Assembly: GCF_003399635.1 (NCBI RefSeq)
Contig: NZ_NBXB01000027.1
Coordinates: 62,001-126,000 of the forward strand
DNA: 64,000 nucleotides
Direction: 5' to 3'
Source: Subtercola boreus
GTDB taxonomy: Bacteria > Actinomycetota > Actinomycetes > Actinomycetales > Microbacteriaceae
Shown here: piece after piece, positions 48,580 to 58,028 of the stretch
Layout: each line of letters begins with the position of its first letter
How positions within the stretch are numbered: the first letter of the stretch is position 1
Program-made: the position numbers and the translations under genes
Notes under the pieces: model-generated
Seen by the model: only the letters and a program-made list of their open reading frames with translations
The model's database searches: none
What the model was told of the DNA's origin: nothing

Positions 48580-48770
48580 CTGTCGCGACGAGCGCACCGG
48601 CCACGGCATCCACCGTCACGCCATCGCCGTCGGCGAGTGCACCCGTGGCCAGTGGGTCGGCGATCTGGTCGTCGACCTCGCGCCGGATGACCCGGCGGAG
48701 TGGCCGCGCACCGTACTGGGGCTCGTAGCCGTGCTCCGAGATCAGGTCGACTGCCGTCTCCGGCACCGGG
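48580..48770 (-). pseudogene. Remnant of a Clp ATPase C-terminus
   Basis: About 64 codons read VPETAVDLISEHGYEPQYGA, then RPLRRVIRREVDDQIADPLA, then GDGVTVDAVAGALVAT. This is the end of the second AAA domain (sensor-2 GARPLRR motif) and D2-small domain of ClpC/ClpB-type unfoldases. No Walker A/B or N-domain is found upstream: the next gene in that direction is an unrelated XRE regulator. The frame runs on past the homologous part through the dyad element. I read it as the decayed 3' end of a lost clp gene. Confidence 0.7.
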
Positions 48771-48844
48771 ATCGACCGCGAACACCAACCGCGCACGCAC
48801 CGCGCGCAGCTGCTGTGCGGTGCAGCACAACTGCGGTCTGTCGG

Positions 48845-49144
48845 CTAGCCGCGCTGGGTGCGCTCCCGGATGAACTCGGCCGCCGTCAGGGTGTGCGAGC
48901 GCCCGGGCACCATCTCCGGGCGGATGCCCGTGAGCCACGATCCGGGGTCTGCGCTCAGTGCGCCCGCCAGCGCCACGATCGTCGAGAGGCTCGGGTTCGT
49001 CTGGCCACGCTCGATCTTGCCGACGTTCGTGACGTGCATCTCTGCCAGCTCGGCGACGTGCTCCTGGCTCACACCGAGCTGGAGGCGGGACGATCTCACA
49101 CGATCACCGAAGATGCGGGCGGCTTCTGAGTGCAGTTCAGGCAT
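48845..49144 (-). CDS. XRE-family helix-turn-helix regulator
   Basis: 99 aa. Cro/C1-type HTH at residues ~12-66 (VRSSRLQLGVSQEHVAELAE followed by VGKIERGQTNPSLSTIVALA), then a short tail of about 30 residues without a recognisable sensor domain. It probably acts as a dimeric repressor. GAGGT precedes ATG 49144, and overlapping palindromes lie just upstream, suggesting autoregulation. Its targets are not evident; the neighbouring genes are uvrB and a clp remnant. Confidence 0.85.
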   Translation of the reverse strand: MPELHSEAARIFGDRVRSSRLQLGVSQEHVAELAEMHVTNVGKIERGQTNPSLSTIVALAGALSADPGSWLTGIRPEMVPGRSHTLTAAEFIRERTQRG

Positions 49145-49146
49145 AC

Positions 49147-49167
49147 CTCATGAGTACTCACCTGAGT
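49147..49167. promoter_or_regulatory. Overlapping palindromes upstream of the XRE regulator
   Basis: CTCATGAG (49147-49154), TGAGTACTCA (49151-49160) and ACTCA-CC-TGAGT (49156-49167) overlap, giving an alternating TGAGT/ACTCA array that ends 3 bp before the regulator start codon. A likely operator for the regulator itself. Confidence 0.5.
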
Positions 49168-49262
49168 GATTCGCTACCAGAGCGCAGAGGCACGATGCTT
49201 TGAAACCTTGCTCATCTTTCGCTGCGAATCTGACGTCGCCACACAGGTCACATGAGCATAGC

Positions 49263-51326
49263 TCAGATGTGTCCCGCCTTCTCCATCTGGCGGAGTTCGC
49301 GTTTCAGATCGCCGAGTTCGTCGCGGAGCCGAGCAGCCAACTCGAACTTCAGCTCAGCCGCCGCTGTCATCATCTGGTCGTTAAGATCGCCGATGAGACT
49401 TTCGAGCTCGTTCGCTCCAGCGGCCGCGATGCCTTCGCGCCGGAGGTTCGGGGTCGGGCTCTTCTTCTTGCCGCCGCGGCCGGCGAGGAGTTCGGCCGTG
49501 TCGGCACCCTCCCGCGCGAGCATCTCGGTGATGTCGTTGATCTTTTTGCGGAGCGGCTGCGGGTCGACACCGCGTTCGAGGTTGTAGGCCACCTGCTTCT
49601 CGCGTCGCCGCGTAGTCTCCTCGATGGCGCGGGCCATCGAATCCGTCATGACGTCGGCGTACATGTGCACCTGGCCCGACACGTTTCGCGCGGCACGGCC
49701 GATGGTCTGGATGAGAGACGTCGACGACCGGAGAAACCCCTCCTTGTCAGCATCCAGAATCGCCACCAGCGATACTTCAGGAAGGTCGAGACCCTCCCGG
49801 AGCAGGTTGATGCCGACCAGCACGTCGTAGACGCCGGCACGCAGTTCGGTGAGCAGCTCGACGCGGCGGAGCGTGTCGACATCCGAATGCAGGTAACGCA
49901 CCCGCACACCGTGCTCCCCCATGAAGTCGGTGAGCTCCTCGGCCATCTTCTTCGTCAGGGTGGTGACGAGGATTCGCTCGTCTTTCGCCACCCGGATGCG
50001 GATCTCCTCGAGCAGGTCGTCGATCTGCCCCTTCGAAGGCTTCACGATGATCTCAGGGTCGATCAGGCCGGTCGGCCGGATGATCTGCTCGACCACCCCG
50101 TCGGCGATGCCCATCTCGTACTTGCCGGGCGTCGCCGAGAGGTAGACCTTCTGGCCGACCCTGTCGTTGAACTCGTTCCAGCGGAGCGGCCGGTTGTCGA
50201 GGGCGCTCGGCAGCCGGAAGCCGTGCTCGACCAGCGTGCGCTTCCGTGAGGAGTCGCCCTCGTACATCGCCCCGATCTGCGGAACCGTGACGTGCGACTC
50301 GTCGATGACCACGAGGAAGTCGTCGGGGAAGTAGTCGAGCAGGCAGTGCGGCGCCTCGCCGGGGTTTCGCCCGTCGATGTGGCGTGAGTAGTTCTCGATG
50401 CCCGAGGTGAAGCCGATCTGCTGCATCATCTCGAGGTCGAAGGTGGTGCGCATCCGGAGCCGTTGGGCCTCCAGCAGCTTGCCCTCGCGCTCGAGCTGCT
50501 TCAGCCTGTCGGCGAGCTCCTCCTGGATGGTGCCGATGGCACGGTGCATCACGTCGTTGTCGGCGACGTAGTGCGATCCCGGGAACACCGAGACCGAGTC
50601 CATCTTGCGAACGACGTCGCCGGTGAGGGGGTGCAGCTGGTAGAGCGCCTCGATCTCGTCGCCGAACATCTCGACACGAATCGCGAGCTCCTCGTACATC
50701 GGGATGATCTCGATCGTGTCGCCTCGAACCCGGAAGTTGCCCCGGGAGAAGTCGATGTCGTTCCGCTGGTACTGCATGGAGATGAACTTGCGGATCAGCC
50801 AGTCCCGATCGAGCTTCATGCCGACCTGCAGCGCCATCATGGCGTTCATGTACTGTTCGGGCTGGCCGAGGCCGTAGATGCAGGAGACGGTGGACACCAC
50901 GATGACGTCGCGCCGGCTGAGGAGCGAGTTGGTCGTCGAGTGCCGCAGCCGCTCGACCTCCGAGTTGATCGAGCTGTCCTTCTCGATGAAGGTGTCGGTC
51001 TGCGGAACGTAAGCCTCCGGCTGGTAGTAGTCGTAGTACGACACGAAGTACTCGACCGCGTTGTTCGGCATCAGCTCACGGAACTCGTTCGCCAGCTGCG
51101 CTGCCAGAGTCTTGTTGTGGGCCAGAACGAGCGTGGGCCGCTGCACCGCCTCGATGAGCCAGGCCGTCGTCGCCGACTTGCCCGTACCGGTCGCGCCGAG
51201 AAGCACGACGTCGGTCTCACCCGCGTTGATGCGAGCCGTGAGCTCAGCGATCGCGGTCGGCTGGTCGCCGCTCGGCGTGTAGTCACTGATGACTTCGAAG
51301 GGTCGGACAGAGCGAGTGGGTTCCAT
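49263..51326 (-). CDS. uvrB: Excinuclease ABC subunit B
   Basis: 687 aa. Walker [15 protein letters not shown] near residues 39-52, the beta-hairpin [37 protein letters not shown], helicase motif VI in QTIGRAARN, and the C-terminal UVR domain ([16 protein letters not shown]) that binds UvrC. Full length. ATG 51326 lies 6 nt after TAAACT; GGAGC partly doubles as a ribosome binding site. It is separate from uvrA-uvrC and divergent from pfkA, with 93 bp between the starts. Confidence 0.97.
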   Translation of the reverse strand: MEPTRSVRPFEVISDYTPSGDQPTAIAELTARINAGETDVVLLGATGTGKSATTAWLIEAVQRPTLVLAHNKTLAAQLANEFRELMPNNAVEYFVSYYDYYQPEAYVPQTDTFIEKDSSINSEVERLRHSTTNSLLSRRDVIVVSTVSCIYGLGQPEQYMNAMMALQVGMKLDRDWLIRKFISMQYQRNDIDFSRGNFRVRGDTIEIIPMYEELAIRVEMFGDEIEALYQLHPLTGDVVRKMDSVSVFPGSHYVADNDVMHRAIGTIQEELADRLKQLEREGKLLEAQRLRMRTTFDLEMMQQIGFTSGIENYSRHIDGRNPGEAPHCLLDYFPDDFLVVIDESHVTVPQIGAMYEGDSSRKRTLVEHGFRLPSALDNRPLRWNEFNDRVGQKVYLSATPGKYEMGIADGVVEQIIRPTGLIDPEIIVKPSKGQIDDLLEEIRIRVAKDERILVTTLTKKMAEELTDFMGEHGVRVRYLHSDVDTLRRVELLTELRAGVYDVLVGINLLREGLDLPEVSLVAILDADKEGFLRSSTSLIQTIGRAARNVSGQVHMYADVMTDSMARAIEETTRRREKQVAYNLERGVDPQPLRKKINDITEMLAREGADTAELLAGRGGKKKSPTPNLRREGIAAAGANELESLIGDLNDQMMTAAAELKFELAARLRDELGDLKRELRQMEKAGHI

Positions 51327-51332
51327 GCTCCA

Positions 51333-51338
51333 AGTTTA
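51333..51338 (-). promoter_or_regulatory. -10 box TAAACT for uvrB, leaderless geometry
   Basis: TAAACT on the minus strand, 6 nt before ATG 51326. Confidence 0.5.
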
Positions 51339-51407
51339 CGAAGGGCCACTGACACCGGCTCCCCTCGGGGCATGATCGACCGTCGATTACGCTGTGCGGG
51401 AAAGCCA

Positions 51408-51413
51408 TAGGGT
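51408..51413 (+). promoter_or_regulatory. -10 box TAGGGT for pfkA, leaderless geometry
   Basis: TAGGGT, then atagcc (6 nt), then ATG 51420; no ribosome binding site. Confidence 0.5.
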
Positions 51414-51419
51414 ATAGCC

Positions 51420-52445
51420 ATGCGAATTGGAATTCTGACCAGTGGTGGAGACTGCCCGGGCCTGAACGCGGTCATCCGCGGCATCGTGCTGAAAGGCACC
51501 GAGATCAACGACCAGGAGTTCGTCGGCTTTCGCGGCGGCTGGCGCGGTGTCGTCAAGTCCGACCTGATCGAGCTCGGCCGCGCGAACGTGCGCGGCATCG
51601 CCAAAGAGGGCGGCACCATCCTGGGCACGTCCCGCACCAACCCCTTCGAGGGCGACGGTGGCCCCGAGCGCATCCAGGCGAACATGGAGCGTGAGGGCAT
51701 CGACGCCATCATCGCAATCGGTGGCGAAGGCACGCTCGCAGCAGCCAAACGGCTCACGGATGCCGGACTCAAGATCGTCGGAGTGCCGAAGACCATCGAC
51801 AATGACCTCGACGCCACCGACTACACCTTCGGCTTCGACACCGCCGTGCAGATCGCGACCGATGCGATGGACCGGCTCCGCACCACCGGGGACTCGCACA
51901 GCCGCTGCATGGTGGCTGAAGTGATGGGCCGGCATGTCGGCTGGATCGCTCTGCACTCCGGCATGGCGGCCGGCGCCCACGCCATCCTCATTCCCGAGCA
52001 GAAGACCACCATGGAGGAGGTGCGCGGCTGGGTCGAGAGCGCCAACGCCCGCGGCCGTTCACCGCTCGTCGTCGTCGCCGAAGGGTTCATCCCCGGCACG
52101 ACCGATGACCCTCACTCCGAGCGCGGACTGGATGCGTTCGGTCGCCCCCGCCTCGGCGGGATCGGCGAACGCCTTGCCCCGATGATCGAGGAGATGACGG
52201 GCATCGAGACCAGGGCGACCACTCTCGGCCACATCCAGCGCGGCGGAGTACCGAGCGCCTTCGACCGCGTTCTCGCGACCCGGCTCGGCATGGCGGCGAG
52301 CGATTCGGTACAGGCTGGCAACTGGGGCCAGATGGTCGCGCTCCGCGGCACTGAGATCGTCAACGTGGGCTTCGAGGAGGCCCTCGGAAAGTTGAAGACG
52401 GTTCCGCAGTCGCGCTACGACGAGGCCGCCCAGCTCTTCGGCTAG
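51420..52445 (+). CDS. pfkA: 6-phosphofructokinase, ATP-dependent (actinobacterial group with K124)
   Basis: 341 aa. GILTSGGDCPGLNAVIRG at the N-terminus, IGGEGTLAAAK at the phosphate-donor site, PKTIDNDL with the catalytic Asp, and MGRHVGWIAL. By E. coli numbering the donor-site pair is Gly104 (ATP type) with Lys124 (found in PPi types), the mixed pattern of ATP-using streptomycete enzymes. It makes fructose-1,6-bisphosphate. Start ATG 51420 is 6 nt after TAGGGT. It ends 3 bp before the convergent coaE stop. Confidence 0.94.
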   Translation: MRIGILTSGGDCPGLNAVIRGIVLKGTEINDQEFVGFRGGWRGVVKSDLIELGRANVRGIAKEGGTILGTSRTNPFEGDGGPERIQANMEREGIDAIIAIGGEGTLAAAKRLTDAGLKIVGVPKTIDNDLDATDYTFGFDTAVQIATDAMDRLRTTGDSHSRCMVAEVMGRHVGWIALHSGMAAGAHAILIPEQKTTMEEVRGWVESANARGRSPLVVVAEGFIPGTTDDPHSERGLDAFGRPRLGGIGERLAPMIEEMTGIETRATTLGHIQRGGVPSAFDRVLATRLGMAASDSVQAGNWGQMVALRGTEIVNVGFEEALGKLKTVPQSRYDEAAQLFG

Positions 52446-52448
52446 GGG

Positions 52449-53063
52449 TCAGCGGGCCGGGAGGGCGCGGAGGGTCTGCCAGAGTGCGTCGACCTGCGCC
52501 AGGGTCTGCCCGAGGGTGCCGTTCGAGTCGATGACGGCGTCGGCGATCGCGAGGCGCTCGGCTTCGGTGGACTGTGAGCCGACCCGGCTGCGGGCGTCCA
52601 CCTCGGACATGCCGCGGAGTTCGACGAGGCGCCCGACCCGGGTCTCCTCTGCCGCACTCACCACGACGGCGAACTCGAAGTCGAAGGGCCGCTTGCTTCT
52701 CGACTCGACGAGGAGCGGCACGTCGTAGATCACGATGGCTTCCGGATCGGCCGCCTCAGCGGCGGCCATTCGTGCCAGCGCCAGGCGGTGCACGGCCGGA
52801 TGCGTGATGGCGTTCAGCTTCTGAAGCTGCTCGGGCTGGCCGAACACGCGCTTGCCGAGGCCGGGGCGGTCGAGCGTTCCGTCGGTTTGGATGAGGTCGG
52901 CACCGAACGTGTCGCCGATCTGCTGCAGGGCGTCTGTTCCCGGTTCGACGACCTCGCGGGCCAGCCTGTCGGCGTCGATGATGACAGCCCCGAGTTCGGC
53001 GAGTCGGGCGGCGACGGTGGACTTTCCGGAGGCGATGCCGCCGGTGAGGGCTATCAGGTGCAC
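52449..53063 (-). CDS. coaE: Dephospho-CoA kinase
   Basis: 204 aa. P-loop TGGIASGKST at residues 7-16, DADRLAREVVEPG, and VIYDVPLLVES. It phosphorylates the 3'-OH of dephospho-CoA in the final step of CoA synthesis. Start GTG 53063 lies 6 nt after TAACAT, so it has a probable leaderless promoter of its own; a strong terminator separates it from rpsA upstream. Confidence 0.95.
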   Translation of the reverse strand: MHLIALTGGIASGKSTVAARLAELGAVIIDADRLAREVVEPGTDALQQIGDTFGADLIQTDGTLDRPGLGKRVFGQPEQLQKLNAITHPAVHRLALARMAAAEAADPEAIVIYDVPLLVESRSKRPFDFEFAVVVSAAEETRVGRLVELRGMSEVDARSRVGSQSTEAERLAIADAVIDSNGTLGQTLAQVDALWQTLRALPAR

Positions 53064-53069
53064 GCTTTC

Positions 53070-53075
53070 ATGTTA
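53070..53075 (-). promoter_or_regulatory. -10 box TAACAT for coaE, leaderless geometry
   Basis: TAACAT on the minus strand, 6 nt before GTG 53063. Confidence 0.45.
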
Positions 53076-53122
53076 GCGAAGGTGCTGCCGGGCATCCGGA
53101 GCCTGTGTTTGCCGGGAACGGC

Positions 53123-53153
53123 GAAAGGCCGCCCTCCCGAAGGAGAACGGCCT
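53123..53153 (-). terminator. rpsA terminator with TTCG tetraloop
   Basis: Read on the minus strand: AGGCCG-TT-CTCC-TTCG-GGAG-GG-CGGCCT then TTTC. With two U-G pairs this is a continuous 12-bp stem closed by a stable UUCG loop, about 50 bp after the rpsA stop. Confidence 0.85.
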
Positions 53154-53200
53154 CTCGTGGTGAAACGGTGTGACTGGTTGTTCGATCGTGATCCGAAGGA

Positions 53201-54661
53201 TCAGTTGTTTGAGCTGAGCTTCTCGCGAAGCGCCGCGAGGGTCTCGTCGTCGGCGAGGGTACCGGCTCCGGTCGACTCGCTCGAGAACGACGAACCGGCG
53301 GAAGCGCCGCCGCTGACCTCATTGAGCGGGGTCTCCTCGTTGGAGGTTGCAACCTGCTTCTTGTGGGCTTCCCAACGAGCCTGGGCCGCAGCGTAGTCCT
53401 GCTCCCACTTCTCGCGCTGGGTCTCGAAGCCCTCGCGCCACTCGTTGGTCTCCGGGTCGAAGCCTTCGGGGTACTTGTAGTTGCCCTGGTCGTCGTACTC
53501 GGTGAGCATTCCGTAGAGCGCCGGGTCGAACTCGGTGCCCTCGGGGTCGACACCCTCGTTGGCCTGCTTGAGGCTCAGCGAGATGCGGCGACGCTCGAGG
53601 TCGATGTCGATGACCTTGACGAACACGTCATCGCCGACCGAGACAACCTGCTCGGCGAGTTCGACGTGCTTGCCCGACAGCTCAGAGATGTGCACGAGGC
53701 CCTCGATGCCCTCTGCAACGCGAACGAACGCGCCGAAGGGGACCAGCTTCGTGACCTTGCCCGGTGCAACCTGGCCGATGGCGTGGGTGCGGGCGAAGAC
53801 CTGCCACGGGTCTTCCTGCGTCGCCTTGAGCGACAGGGAGACGCGCTCGCGCTCGAGGTCGACCTCGAGGATCTCGACGGTGACCTCCTGGCCAACCTCG
53901 ACGACCTCTGAGGCGTGCTCGATGTGCTTCCAGCTGAGCTCGGAGACGTGAACCAGACCGTCGACGCCGCCCAGGTCGACGAACGCACCGAAGTTGACGA
54001 TCGACGAGACGACGCCTTTGCGGACCTGTCCCTTCTGGAGGTTGTTCAGGAACGTGGTGCGGCTCTCCGACTGAGTCTGCTCGAGCAGCGCGCGGCGCGA
54101 CAGGACGACGTTGTTGCGGTTCTTGTCGAGCTCGAGGATCTTCGCTTCGATCTCCTGGCCGAGGTACGGCGTGAGGTCACGAACGCGGCGGAGCTCGATG
54201 AGCGAGGCCGGCAGGAAGCCGCGAAGGCCGATGTCGACGATGAGGCCACCCTTGACGACCTCGATGACCGAACCGGTGACAACACCGTCGGCATCCTTGA
54301 TCTTCTCGACGTCGCCCCACGCACGCTCGTACTGCGCACGCTTCTTCGACAGGATGAGGCGGCCTTCTTTGTCTTCTTTCTGAAGAACAAGGGCCTCGAC
54401 CAGGTCGCCGACCTGGACGACCTCCGTCGGGTCGACGTCGTGCTTGATGGAAAGTTCGCGAGAGGGAATGACGCCCTCTGTCTTGTAACCGACGTCGAGG
54501 AGGACCTCGTCGCGGTCAATCTTTACAACGGTGCCTTCGATGAGGTCTCCGTCGTTGAAGAACTTCAGTGTCTTCTCGACCGCGGCAAGAAAGTCTTCAG
54601 CAGACCCGATGTCGTTGACGGCGACCTGCTTGGGTGCCCTGTCGGTCGTTACGATTGTCAT
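53201..54661 (-). CDS. rpsA: 30S ribosomal protein S1
   Basis: 486 aa with four S1 domains at about residues 38-105, 123-190, 209-280 and 296-365 (for example VRKGVVSSIVNFGAFVDLGG and GLVHVSELSWKHIEH), followed by a ~110-residue tail that is rich in Glu, Trp and Ser and ends ETLAALREKLSSNN. Four domains are the usual actinobacterial number, against six in E. coli. The frame is open to 54742, but ATG 54661 (MTIVTTDRAPKQVA) matches the family start; GGAG lies about 11 nt upstream. It is usually the neighbour of coaE, as here. Confidence 0.96.
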   Translation of the reverse strand: MTIVTTDRAPKQVAVNDIGSAEDFLAAVEKTLKFFNDGDLIEGTVVKIDRDEVLLDVGYKTEGVIPSRELSIKHDVDPTEVVQVGDLVEALVLQKEDKEGRLILSKKRAQYERAWGDVEKIKDADGVVTGSVIEVVKGGLIVDIGLRGFLPASLIELRRVRDLTPYLGQEIEAKILELDKNRNNVVLSRRALLEQTQSESRTTFLNNLQKGQVRKGVVSSIVNFGAFVDLGGVDGLVHVSELSWKHIEHASEVVEVGQEVTVEILEVDLERERVSLSLKATQEDPWQVFARTHAIGQVAPGKVTKLVPFGAFVRVAEGIEGLVHISELSGKHVELAEQVVSVGDDVFVKVIDIDLERRRISLSLKQANEGVDPEGTEFDPALYGMLTEYDDQGNYKYPEGFDPETNEWREGFETQREKWEQDYAAAQARWEAHKKQVATSNEETPLNEVSGGASAGSSFSSESTGAGTLADDETLAALREKLSSNN

Positions 54662-54895
54662 GTAGTAGTTGCTCCAGTATGGACATATATCGGGCCGGTC
54701 AGCACGGACGTGCCTCGTGTTCGAGGTGGTGATTCGCCGCACGGCAGATGAGTGATCGACGCAAATTGCGCCAAGTAATCTTAGCCCCGCGAAAGAGCGC
54801 TCAGCAACCCGCGCTCAAACCCCAGCTCTCTGCGAACGGAGCGAACGATTTGCGGATACGCCGTAATGAAATGGGGTATTCTGCGTCTCGCAGGC

Positions 54896-56185
54896 ATGAG
54901 TATCCGTCTGTCACTGGTATGTGTCCTTGTCATCTCCGTTCCGGCGATGCTTCTGGCGTCCGCACCCTTCACCGCTTCTGCTGAGAGCTGGCGGTATTTC
55001 AAGGCCGCCCCGGCGTTCGCCACGTCCGAGGGGGCCACTGGTGTGGCGGTAGACGCGTCGAAGAATCTTGTCTATGCGGCCAATCGCGATGCTGGCTCCG
55101 TCACTGTGTTCAACGGTGAGACCGGCAAACCCATCGGTGCGCCGATCGCTGTGGGTTCGTCGCCCTGGGCGATCGCTGTCAATTCGACGACACACAAGGC
55201 ATATGTCACCGATTCGGCCAACGGCAATGTCTATGTGATCTCTGGAGACACACTGGGTCTGATCGCAGTTGTCGGAGCAGCCACCAAGGCGTACGGCCTC
55301 ACGGTGGACGAGGTGCATAACCGCGTCTATGTACTCGGGCTCGTAAGGGCCGGAGAAGCCGGCACCGAAGAGGTGGTTGCAGTGGCCCTTGACGGAAGTC
55401 TCGATGTCTTCTCCGATTCGCGGCAGCTGGATTCCGCTCCTGCCTTGGACGGTGGTGCTGGACTGGCCGTCGACACCCGTCATGATCGCCTGTTTGCCGT
55501 TCTTCCCAAATTCGGCAGGGTTGTCATCCTCCGCGCTTCATCACTCACGCCGGTGGCCAACGCGACTGTTCCGCGGGGTTCGAGGAACGTGGCGACGAAC
55601 TCCGTGCTCGGACTCGCCTACGTTTCCAATGTGAGGGAGCACTCTGTCACCGCCATAGACGGAGACGGATGGTTCAGGAATGTCATCAAGAACGTCTCCG
55701 CTGCGCCATCCGCCGTATGCGTCGACGAAGCCACCAATTCCGTCTTTGTGACCGACAGCCAAGGAATCTCCTTCTCTGTGATCGACAGCTTGTTACACAC
55801 GCTCGTCGGCGCTCCGGTCGAGGTCGGAAGGCATCCGTCCAGCATCGCATTCGATCGCGTCAGGTCTGTGCTGTGGGTAGCGAATCCAGAAGACCATACC
55901 CTCATCAGAGTGGCAGAACTGTCGACTCCCGATATTTTCCTGGTGGATCCCCCTGTCGGTCGATTGGCTGCACCCTACTTCTTTGAATTTCGCGCTCTGG
56001 GTTCGCCAGCCCCGACCTTCACTCTCACCTCCGGGGTACTACCCCGAGGCCTCATGCTCGACGCGACCAGCGGCATACTTTCGGGAAACGCCGTCGAAAT
56101 AGGCACGTTTTCATTCACCGTTTCAGCCCGCAACCTCACCGGCATCAAGTCCGAAGGCCGTTTTTCCATAACTGTCACCCGGTGA
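54896..56185 (+). CDS. Secreted YncE-like beta-propeller protein with a C-terminal Ig-like domain
   Basis: 429 aa. Signal peptide (MSIRLSLVCVLVISVPAMLL) with cleavage probably after TASA near residue 29. Residues ~40-335 hold repeated propeller blades of the type GVAVDASKNLVYAANRDAGS, AIAVNSTTHKAYVTDSANGN and SIAFDRVRSVLWVANPEDHT; residues ~345-429 form a putative Ig (He_PIG) domain with GVLPRGLMLDATSGILSGN. An upstream ATG at 54866 is possible. The codon use is less GC-rich than in neighbouring genes, suggesting an accessory gene. Ligand unknown. Confidence 0.75.
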   Translation: MSIRLSLVCVLVISVPAMLLASAPFTASAESWRYFKAAPAFATSEGATGVAVDASKNLVYAANRDAGSVTVFNGETGKPIGAPIAVGSSPWAIAVNSTTHKAYVTDSANGNVYVISGDTLGLIAVVGAATKAYGLTVDEVHNRVYVLGLVRAGEAGTEEVVAVALDGSLDVFSDSRQLDSAPALDGGAGLAVDTRHDRLFAVLPKFGRVVILRASSLTPVANATVPRGSRNVATNSVLGLAYVSNVREHSVTAIDGDGWFRNVIKNVSAAPSAVCVDEATNSVFVTDSQGISFSVIDSLLHTLVGAPVEVGRHPSSIAFDRVRSVLWVANPEDHTLIRVAELSTPDIFLVDPPVGRLAAPYFFEFRALGSPAPTFTLTSGVLPRGLMLDATSGILSGNAVEIGTFSFTVSARNLTGIKSEGRFSITVTR

Positions 56186-56187
56186 TT

Positions 56188-57930
56188 TCAGTGGCCCATC
56201 GCCGACACCAGCGTGTCGAGCCGCACGCCGCCGAGGTCGAGGGCGCGGCGGTGGAACTCGCGGATGTCGAACGCGGATCCCTGCCGCGCGCGGTAATCGT
56301 CACGCAGCTGTTCCCAGATGCGCTGCCCGACCTTGTAGGAGGGCGCCTGGCCGGGCCAGCCGAGGTAGCGGTTGACCTCGAAGCGGATGAATCCGTCGTT
56401 CATGTTGACGTTCTCGCGCATGAACTGGAGGGCGTACTCCGCGTCCCACACGCCGGTGCCGTCAAGGCGGGGCTTGCCGAGGTGCACACCGATGTCGAGC
56501 ACCACGCGTGCCGCACGCATGCGCTGGCCGTCGAGCATCCCGAGCCGGTCGGCGGGCCGGTCGAGGTAGCCGAGCTCCTGCATGAGCCGCTCGGCGTAGA
56601 GAGCCCAGCCCTCTGCGTGGCCGGACGTGCCGGCGAGCTGGCGCCGCCAGGTGTTCAGCTTCGACCGGTTGTAGACGGCCTGGCCGATCTGCAGATGGTG
56701 TCCGGGAACGCCTTCGTGGTAGACCGTGGTCAGCTCCCGCCAGGTGTCGAACTCGGTGACGCCCTCGGGCACCGACCACCACATGCGGCCCGGGCGCGAG
56801 AAGTCGTCGGTAGGGCCGGTGTAGTAGATGCCGCCCTCGTTGGTGGGCGCGATCATGCATTCGATCGTGGCGATCTCGGCGGGGATGTCGAACTGGGTGT
56901 CGGCGAGGTCGGCGATCGCCCTGTTGCTCGTCTCCTGCATCCACTGCTGGAGGGCGGCGGTGCCGAACAGCTTATGCGAGGGGTCTGCGTCGAGGTGGGC
57001 GATCGCCTCGTGCACCGACGCGCCCGGAAGGATCTCGTTCGCGATCGACTCCTGCTCGCTGACCATACGGGCGAGTTCCGCGACGCCCCATTCGTAGGTC
57101 TCGTCGAGGTCGACGCTCGCGCCGAGGAACTTGCGCGATTCGAGGGCGTAGATCTCGCGGCCCACCGCGTCGGTTTCGCATGCCACGGGCACGAGTTCGC
57201 CGCTCAGGAACTCTGCCAGCCGCTCGTAGGCCGCGGAGGCGACGCCTGCCCCATGCCGGAGCTGCCTGGCGAGCGAGTCGGGGAGGTCATCCGGAGCCTC
57301 GGGTCGCCCGAGCTCGGGAGCAGCGAGATCCGGGTTCGAGGCAGAGCGGGCGAGGTCTGCGAAGAACCCGCTCTCACCCACGTTCTTGGTGACCTGCAGC
57401 AGCACCTCGCGCACCTGGCGGCGGGCCGGCACGACGCCTTCGCGGATGCCCTGCCGCAGGGTCTCGATGTAGCCGTCGATCGCGGCACCCACCCCGGACA
57501 TGCGGTGGCTGACGACCTCCCAGTCGTCGACGGTCTCGGTAGGCATGAGGTCGTAGACTTCACGGATCTGCTGCGACGGCGACTCGATCACGTTGAGGTC
57601 CCGGAGCTGGAGCTTGGCCTCAGAGCTCTCGAGCGTGAGGCGCAGTTCGCTGCCGAGGTCGGAGAGGGTGACCTCGTCGACCTCATCGGCCGGCCGCGCG
57701 GCTTCGAGTTCGGCCAGCGTGCGCCGCACCTCAGTGATATAGCGCTCGTGCCCCTCCGGGGAGTAGTCGCCATAACGGTCGTTGGCGTCGTTCCGGCCGA
57801 TGTAGGTGCCGATGGCCGGTTCGAGCTGCACCAGGGTGTCGACCCAGCGCTCGGCGATGGCGTCGACGGCGGTGGGGGTACGGGATGCGGATGCCGCGGC
57901 TGAGGTATTGGTCGGTGTTCTGTCGGTCAT
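56188..57930 (-). CDS. DUF885 family protein, probable zinc metallopeptidase
   Basis: 580 aa, near-complete DUF885 domain. Landmarks: VYHEGVPGHHLQIGQAVYN, an HExxxH-like metal motif, and GTSGHAEGWALYAERLMQEL with further conserved His/Glu residues. There is no signal peptide. Family members are thought to be thermolysin-like gluzincins, but few have been tested. ATG 57930 lies 6 nt after TAGTCT. It ends 2 bp from the convergent propeller gene. Confidence 0.87.
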   Translation of the reverse strand: MTDRTPTNTSAAASASRTPTAVDAIAERWVDTLVQLEPAIGTYIGRNDANDRYGDYSPEGHERYITEVRRTLAELEAARPADEVDEVTLSDLGSELRLTLESSEAKLQLRDLNVIESPSQQIREVYDLMPTETVDDWEVVSHRMSGVGAAIDGYIETLRQGIREGVVPARRQVREVLLQVTKNVGESGFFADLARSASNPDLAAPELGRPEAPDDLPDSLARQLRHGAGVASAAYERLAEFLSGELVPVACETDAVGREIYALESRKFLGASVDLDETYEWGVAELARMVSEQESIANEILPGASVHEAIAHLDADPSHKLFGTAALQQWMQETSNRAIADLADTQFDIPAEIATIECMIAPTNEGGIYYTGPTDDFSRPGRMWWSVPEGVTEFDTWRELTTVYHEGVPGHHLQIGQAVYNRSKLNTWRRQLAGTSGHAEGWALYAERLMQELGYLDRPADRLGMLDGQRMRAARVVLDIGVHLGKPRLDGTGVWDAEYALQFMRENVNMNDGFIRFEVNRYLGWPGQAPSYKVGQRIWEQLRDDYRARQGSAFDIREFHRRALDLGGVRLDTLVSAMGH

Positions 57931-57936
57931 CCATTC

Positions 57937-57942
57937 AGACTA
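57937..57942 (-). promoter_or_regulatory. -10 box TAGTCT, leaderless geometry
   Basis: TAGTCT on the minus strand, 6 nt before ATG 57930 of the DUF885 gene. Confidence 0.5.
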
Positions 57943-58028
57943 TGCCTCGTACCGGACGGCACACGGACGATGCCCACATCTGTGGAAAAGACGCTGAGCG
58001 ATGCTTCTGTGGAGGAGAGGAACCCGGC

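Noticed and set aside
48257-48796. 179-codon frame as an intact gene
   Set aside because: Only its first third matches a known family (the Clp C-terminus); the rest is unrelated and passes through the dyad element, so I call a remnant instead.
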